NCBI RefSeq assembly: GCF_921293095.1
Contig: NC_060248.1
Span: 131,142,972 to 131,206,971 of the forward strand
Direction of reading: 5' to 3'
DNA length: 64,000 bases
From: Ischnura elegans
Taxonomy: Eukaryota; Arthropoda; Insecta; Odonata; Coenagrionidae
The position numbers and the translations under genes were made by a program. The notes under the pieces were generated by a model that searched no databases, had not been told where the DNA came from, and was given only the letters and a program-made list of their open reading frames with translations. This document shows positions 59,901 through 64,000 of this stretch, piece after piece. Within the stretch, counting starts at the first letter, position 1. Each line of letters starts with the position of its first letter.

Positions 59901-61931
59901 CAGTGCTACATGCTGCAGGATAACTACACTTTTCGATTTCGATACTCTTAGGTTTTTTTGTCTTTTAAACAAGGTCTCGGAAAGCATCATGTTCGTATGT
60001 CGAGGACTTACTGTGGCGGCAAATATGTATTCATATACGTATTGCTAATTTTTATTTGTAGAATTTTCTATGTTTTGTAAGTAATGAAGTGCTAACCATT
60101 TAACAGGGGTATAATTTAATTGCTCCTGGAAGACGTCATTGACATTTTGAGACCTTTTTAGAGATAGCTTTTATTCTATTTCACTCTTTTGGCTTCTACC
60201 AATCAGCTATATCAGCTACCAATCAGCAATCAGCTGTTATTATGTTTTTCAGGTTGGCTGTCTTTCTATTCTGTAAGATATCATTCATTAAGTTTTTCTT
60301 CTTCAATCCATTCCTTAGTACTATCCTTCCTTACTTCCCCTTCCCCTCGCACTTTTGTTGAACCACATACACTGTCGCCTGCCAAAAAATTTCTATTCAA
60401 CCAATATTTGATGTTATTTAATTTGATTACCCTCTCACTTTTCTTATCTCTTGTTAAAATTATGGTCTTTCTCGTAATAAATTATCAGACAGTAATTTCT
60501 ACAGAGTGCACATGTTGATATTATTCAGTGATGTATTCAATTAAATTAGTATCTTTTCTTTCAAGTGTTGCAAATAAAGAGAAATTATGTTTTTAATTGT
60601 GATCCGGTGGAATCAACCCACAATTTTATCAATGTGAATGGGATACATATCATTCGATCAAGCTTATTAAATGCTTCTTTTTATATCTTCAGTGTTGACT
60701 ATGCGGGTGAAAACTTTGTGCGGTTCACCGGGGACACAACAAAGCACGCAACTGCTCAGCTTTTTGCATGGGAGGCTTATGAGAAAGGCGTTGACGTTCA
60801 CTTGCTAGCTGAGCCCACCAAACTGCAGATGCTGCAGCGGGAGTACGAGCGTCGCAAGGAAGAATTCAAGGGGCATGTGCAGGAGAGCGTGCTCAAGACG
60901 TACGGAGGCGAGGAGCACTTGCAAGCACCCCCCAAGTCACTCCTGCTCGCTCAGACCGAGGAGTACGTGGAATTCTCTCGCTATGGGAAAGTGATCAAGG
61001 TTGGCTGTGCATAATATATGTATAAGCGTGTCAGCTCTAGCTTGGAGGAAATTAGTATGTAATACCCAGATTGGATTAGATCATGTAGTTGAGGGGCCTT
61101 TAAAAGGCGAGATACCAGATTTTTAAGTGAAATCTTGGTAACTAGTCAATCAGTTGCATTCTACTTATTTACATGGTGGGTTTGGGGTGTAAAATACAGA
61201 CTTGAAAATTGTCCGGGCCTGCTCTCCGGCTGTGGCGCTGTGCGCACTATTTGGACTGCATGTGGCATTATATGCTCAGCAGTCCAGCAACATCTTGTCT
61301 GGTTGTGTCCGAAAATATCCACAGGGAAGAATGACGCCTCGGTAGCTTAACTGGCTAAAGCACTCGACCGGAAATCGGGGGATCCGGGTTCGAATCCCGG
61401 TCAAGGCGAATGATTTTTTTCTCTGTGGATCTTTCGCAAGACTTGAAAATCCTATAATTACATGAAACTTAAAGTGTTTCAATCTCTTTTTTTTATTAAA
61501 AATCCTCACCGTAAGTTCTTTCTGATGGATTTCCATGCCAATTTCATTCTGTGATCTTTCTATTATTCATGCCAGATGATTTGTGAAGTACATATTTGTT
61601 TATGAAGATATTGGAGTAGTCCAATAAAATTTGCTTATATATCTTTTTCTAAGGATTATTGTCTTCCATTTGTGAATTTTTACTTGGTGAATTTCACAAT
61701 AGTGGTGTTAGAACTTTGTGTTTTCTTTTGCTGTTTGAAAAACAGTAGTTTTTACCTCAAGTTTAATCCCCTTCTATACTAATTCATACTGTTTTGTTTT
61801 AGGGTCAAGAGAAGCAAGTTATTCGGTCAAAATATGAAGAGGACGTGTATCTCAACAATCATACTTCTGTGTGGGGCTCATTTTGGCATAATGGCTCTTG
61901 GGGCTACAAGTGTTGTCACTCATTTGTGAAG
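53321..61931 (+). CDS. Slu7: Pre-mRNA-splicing factor SLU7 (7 exons, 3' end outside window)
   Basis: Joined exons: 53321-53452, 53535-53723, 53898-54009, 57143-57324, 58164-58402, 60693-60999, 61803-61931. They give 430 residues in one frame from ATG 53321. SLU7 is a nuclear second-step splicing factor that helps select the 3' splice site. Seen: [18 protein letters not shown] near the start, [17 protein letters not shown], and a CCHC zinc knuckle (C119, C122, H127, C132: [14 protein letters not shown]). Further on come [16 protein letters not shown], the acidic linker, [40 protein letters not shown] and [20 protein letters not shown]. All are in SLU7 order. The human protein has 586 residues, so the Lys-rich C-terminal quarter lies to the right. 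Divergent from SPATA17-like. Confidence 0.97.
53535..53723 (+). CDS. Slu7: Slu7 exon 2
   Basis: [40 protein letters not shown] and [14 protein letters not shown], 63 residues, strongly conserved. Acceptor CTCATTTAG, donor GTGAGT. Confidence 0.96.
53898..54009 (+). CDS. Slu7: Slu7 exon 3 (zinc knuckle)
   Basis: [37 protein letters not shown]: a C-x2-C-x4-H-x4-C knuckle that is needed for splice-site choice in the family. Acceptor ATCTTTTCAG, donor GTAGGT. Confidence 0.96.
55409..55531. repeat. Inverted repeat (~50-bp arms) just upstream of the Penelope-type fragment
   Basis: GTGTAACAGGTAGTGAAATA TTAAAAC...AAATCAATG pairs with CATTGATTT...GTTTTAATATTTCACTAT CTGTTACAC, with a few mismatches and a short loop. 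Confidence 0.8.
55530..55990 (+). pseudogene. Penelope-like retroelement 3' end: GIY-YIG endonuclease and hammerhead-like tail
   Basis: The frame at 55,535-55,590 reads [14 protein letters not shown] and then shifts. The frame 55578-55925 continues with [26 protein letters not shown], a GIY-YIG fold with the CxxC insert of Penelope-like elements ([13 protein letters not shown], Arg, His), through [13 protein letters not shown] to a stop. About 40 bp later CTGAAGATGATGATAACTC TTCGAAAC resembles the hammerhead-type core of these elements. No reverse transcriptase is found upstream, so this is a 5'-truncated, frameshifted copy. Confidence 0.72.
57143..57324 (+). CDS. Slu7: Slu7 exon 4
   Basis: [40 protein letters not shown], then a charged helix ([20 protein letters not shown]). 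Acceptor TTCACTAG, donor GTAATT. Confidence 0.96.
58164..58402 (+). CDS. Slu7: Slu7 exon 5
   Basis: Acidic linker ([20 protein letters not shown]), then [20 protein letters not shown] and [20 protein letters not shown]. Acceptor TTTCACAAG, donor GTAAGT. Confidence 0.95.
60693..60999 (+). CDS. Slu7: Slu7 exon 6
   Basis: [60 protein letters not shown] and [14 protein letters not shown]. Clearly GC-richer than its introns. Acceptor TATCTTCAG, donor GTTGGC (weaker than the others). Confidence 0.96.
61336..61440 (+). repeat. tRNA-derived SINE (tRNA-like head, anticodon loop CCGGAAA)
   Basis: 61336-61408 folds as a cloverleaf: acceptor GCCTCGG/TCAAGGC (one mismatch), D-arm GCTT/AAGC, anticodon stem CTCGA/TCGGG, T-arm CCGGG/CCCGG with TTCGAAT. 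The anticodon would be GGA (Ser), but position 33 is C instead of U and the long variable arm of a Ser tRNA is missing. The tail AATGATTTTTTTCTCTGTGG is shared with the copy at 6,598. So it is a SINE head, not a working tRNA. Confidence 0.75.
61803..61931 (+). CDS. Slu7: Slu7 exon 7 (last in window)
   Basis: [20 protein letters not shown] then [23 protein letters not shown], the conserved WG-W-G-KCCHS block. Acceptor TTGTTTTAG, phase-0 donor GTACGT. Confidence 0.96.
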
Positions 61932-64000
61932 GTACGTTTAGGCTGTATGTACGATATCAGTGTGTTATACGTGCTTTCAAGCACTTCAGACAGGCAGTGC
62001 ATAGTTTAGCAGGCTTTTATTTGTGATTAAATTTATGATTGTGTTTATTTTTGCTCAAAAGAGTGTGAAGTAGATAATCTTAAACTGATGGTCTGAAACT
62101 AAATCTGAAATGATCTAATCTTTAATCCAAGGATTGGATAGGAAATATCTCTGTATCTCTTTTCCATCTCTTGATGTAGCTTGTTTACCTGTTGTTTTAC
62201 CTTAATGTCAAGATAAATTTCATCTACTGTGGAAGTTGTCACTAAGATGGTGAGGTCCTTGTAACATGGAAAAAATTATACATTAATAAATGATTCAGTT
62301 AAACTGTGAGAGGTCTGCTGGATTACAGTACATAACATTTTTTTAAGTTATGAATTTTTGGTTGAAAGGGTTGTAAATCTTCTTCCACTTACCCTAGTTA
62401 ATTTTTCCTTGCACACAATCTCAATGACTGCACATGTGCATAAGTTATAAGCAAGACATTGCAATGCAAAAGCGAAAAACTGTCTCATTCATACACAAAC
62501 ATAAATATAACTCGTTCAAAGAAATGATTGAGCCAAAATTTGAGTATTAGGTGATTAAATTCATGAAAATACCGAATTAATAAACTTATTCCTGGACATT
62601 CTGACAAGAATGGGGTATTTTCTCTTAATTTTGTTTGAAATTTCTGTTCCTTTTCATACTTATTAAATGTGGTAATGGTTATTGTTGTGGATGTCTTTGC
62701 TAGCCCCTGGATCTTCCTTACTTCTGTGGACATTCCCTTGAGCTCGTCCACATGTATCTTCTTTCCTTCTGTCCCTTTCGTCTACACTCCTGCTCTACCA
62801 ACCTCCTTTTCTCGTTTGTACCTTTGGCTCCTGTTTCTCTTTCTCGTGTGTCACTTTTCTTTTTTGTCTCCTTTTCTGCTGGGCACAAACAAATTTCTCT
62901 TCACTTTTTTTTCTCGCCTTCTATGTATATTCTTGTCTATTGTTTACCTGGGTGTAATGCCAACTTTCTGGTTTTTTAATGGATACGTGCTACCTATTGT
63001 CGCCTGGGTGTTACCAACCATATGGTTATGGGGTGTGGATGTCTCTTCATAGGTACAACCTCTTGCCCTGAAATTGTGTGTATTTGAGTTAAATTTGGGT
63101 GTTAAGTATGCGATTGATGGGATGGATTTTGGGTATGGGACTGCAAATGACTCAGATTAAATAAGTTTTTGACTTACAGGTAATTTTAAAGGTAAGGGAA
63201 TGAATGAAGTTTATAAAAATAGTTTTCAGTCCATTTGAAATGAAGGCAGTGCATGAAATTTTTCTTTAAATTACGATGCATTGTTTTCCTTTGGTTATTT
63301 CCACTGAAGACTACTGGAAAACATTTTAATTACTTCGCAAATTGGTGAAATTCATGTATGTGTGTCGGAAATTTCCAAATACAAATGTTGTATGGTTAAG
63401 AGAGTTTTTCCTGTGGGTTGCTTATAAATGGAATCATACCAGAATATGAAATGAGAGTGAAAAGTTGAGGGAGAAGAAGAAAATTGAAAGCTTAAAAGAA
63501 TTCAAAGTATATTCCTTTTGTCACTCATAAAAGGACTTTGGGGATGTTGAGAACTGGAAGTTGGAAGAATTTTGTATTATTAGGGAGGAAAAGAACAGGG
63601 ATCATGGATAAAATTGGAGGGATCAGCGTTATGCTTAACTTAAGGAGGAAATTTAATGTTAGAATGAGGACGAGCAGTTGTGACTTGAAAAACTGGTATG
63701 CTGTCTATGACTTAGTTGTTTCTTCGATAATTTTATAAATCATGTGCACAACTGGCCAATTTTTCCATTGAGGCTGCCATAACAGATGAAATCGGTTGTA
63801 TACATCATTGATAAAAATATTGTGGGAGTAATCCAGTTCAATGATTGATTGTTGACATCAGACCACTAAGTGATGTCAGTTAATCAATTTCTGGTATGTT
63901 TCCTTAAGGGTAAACCTATCATAATTCTATAACAATTATCTATTTTATCTATAACAAATTTATAATTAAGCCTACAAGAGCTCCAATCTGTAGCTTTAAC
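61932..64000 (+). other. Slu7 intron 7, runs off the window
   Basis: No continuation of Slu7 (the next family block starts NSYCTG) is found. A pyrimidine-rich stretch at 62,740-62,930 gives open frames rich in Phe, Leu and Ser, which I treat as low complexity. Nothing else can be supported. Confidence 0.6.

Noticed and set aside
61336-61408. Functional tRNA-Ser(GGA)
   Set aside because: Position 33 is C, one acceptor pair is broken, the long variable arm is absent, and the tail matches another SINE copy.
62669-63052. 127-codon hydrophobic open frame
   Set aside because: Pyrimidine-rich low-complexity intron sequence gives Phe/Leu/Ser-rich frames in two phases; no family resemblance.

Overview
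This is arthropod nuclear DNA, most likely from an insect. It is AT-rich, has GT-AG introns from about 0.1 to 4.5 kb, and carries many transposon families. No bacterial or organellar gene layout is present. The species call is inference; only the gene families and repeat classes are seen directly. Genes were assembled by hand from exon translations, splice signals and reading phase.

Layout. (1) 1-23,040, + strand: the last ten coding exons of an SV2/SVOP-like major facilitator transporter (536 residues visible, stop at 22,088-22,090). Its first exon lies left of the window or was not recognised. Its introns hold tRNA-derived SINE pieces, a 2.57-kb long-TIR element with a perfect 10-bp target duplication (MULE-like), a mariner fragment and an inverted-repeat element. 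(2) 23,040-42,350: a region without a recognised host gene. It contains a 1.4-kb inverted repeat, a 4.5-kb tandem array (about 26 units of ~173 bp), several hAT-type elements with 8-bp target duplications (one nested inside another), an integrase fragment, two minisatellites and a decayed Tnp2/CACTA-type transposase. (3) 42,351-52,962, - strand: five exons of a SPATA17-like IQ-motif gene. Its introns carry three TTAA-flanked piggyBac-type elements, a decayed mariner and several short MITEs. (4) 53,321 to beyond 61,931, + strand: seven exons of the splicing factor gene Slu7 (430 residues visible), whose 3' end is outside the window. Its introns hold a Penelope-type GIY-YIG fragment and a tRNA-derived SINE.

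SPATA17-like and Slu7 are divergent, with start codons 358 bp apart, so they probably share a bidirectional promoter. The three host genes do not form a pathway: one is a membrane transporter, one a probable calmodulin-binding sperm or cilium protein, and one a spliceosomal step-2 factor. I found no new multi-gene system. The most unusual parts are the palindrome-plus-satellite block at 24.2-30.2 kb, the nested hAT pair, the cluster of TTAA elements, and three copies of a hammerhead-like retroelement signature.
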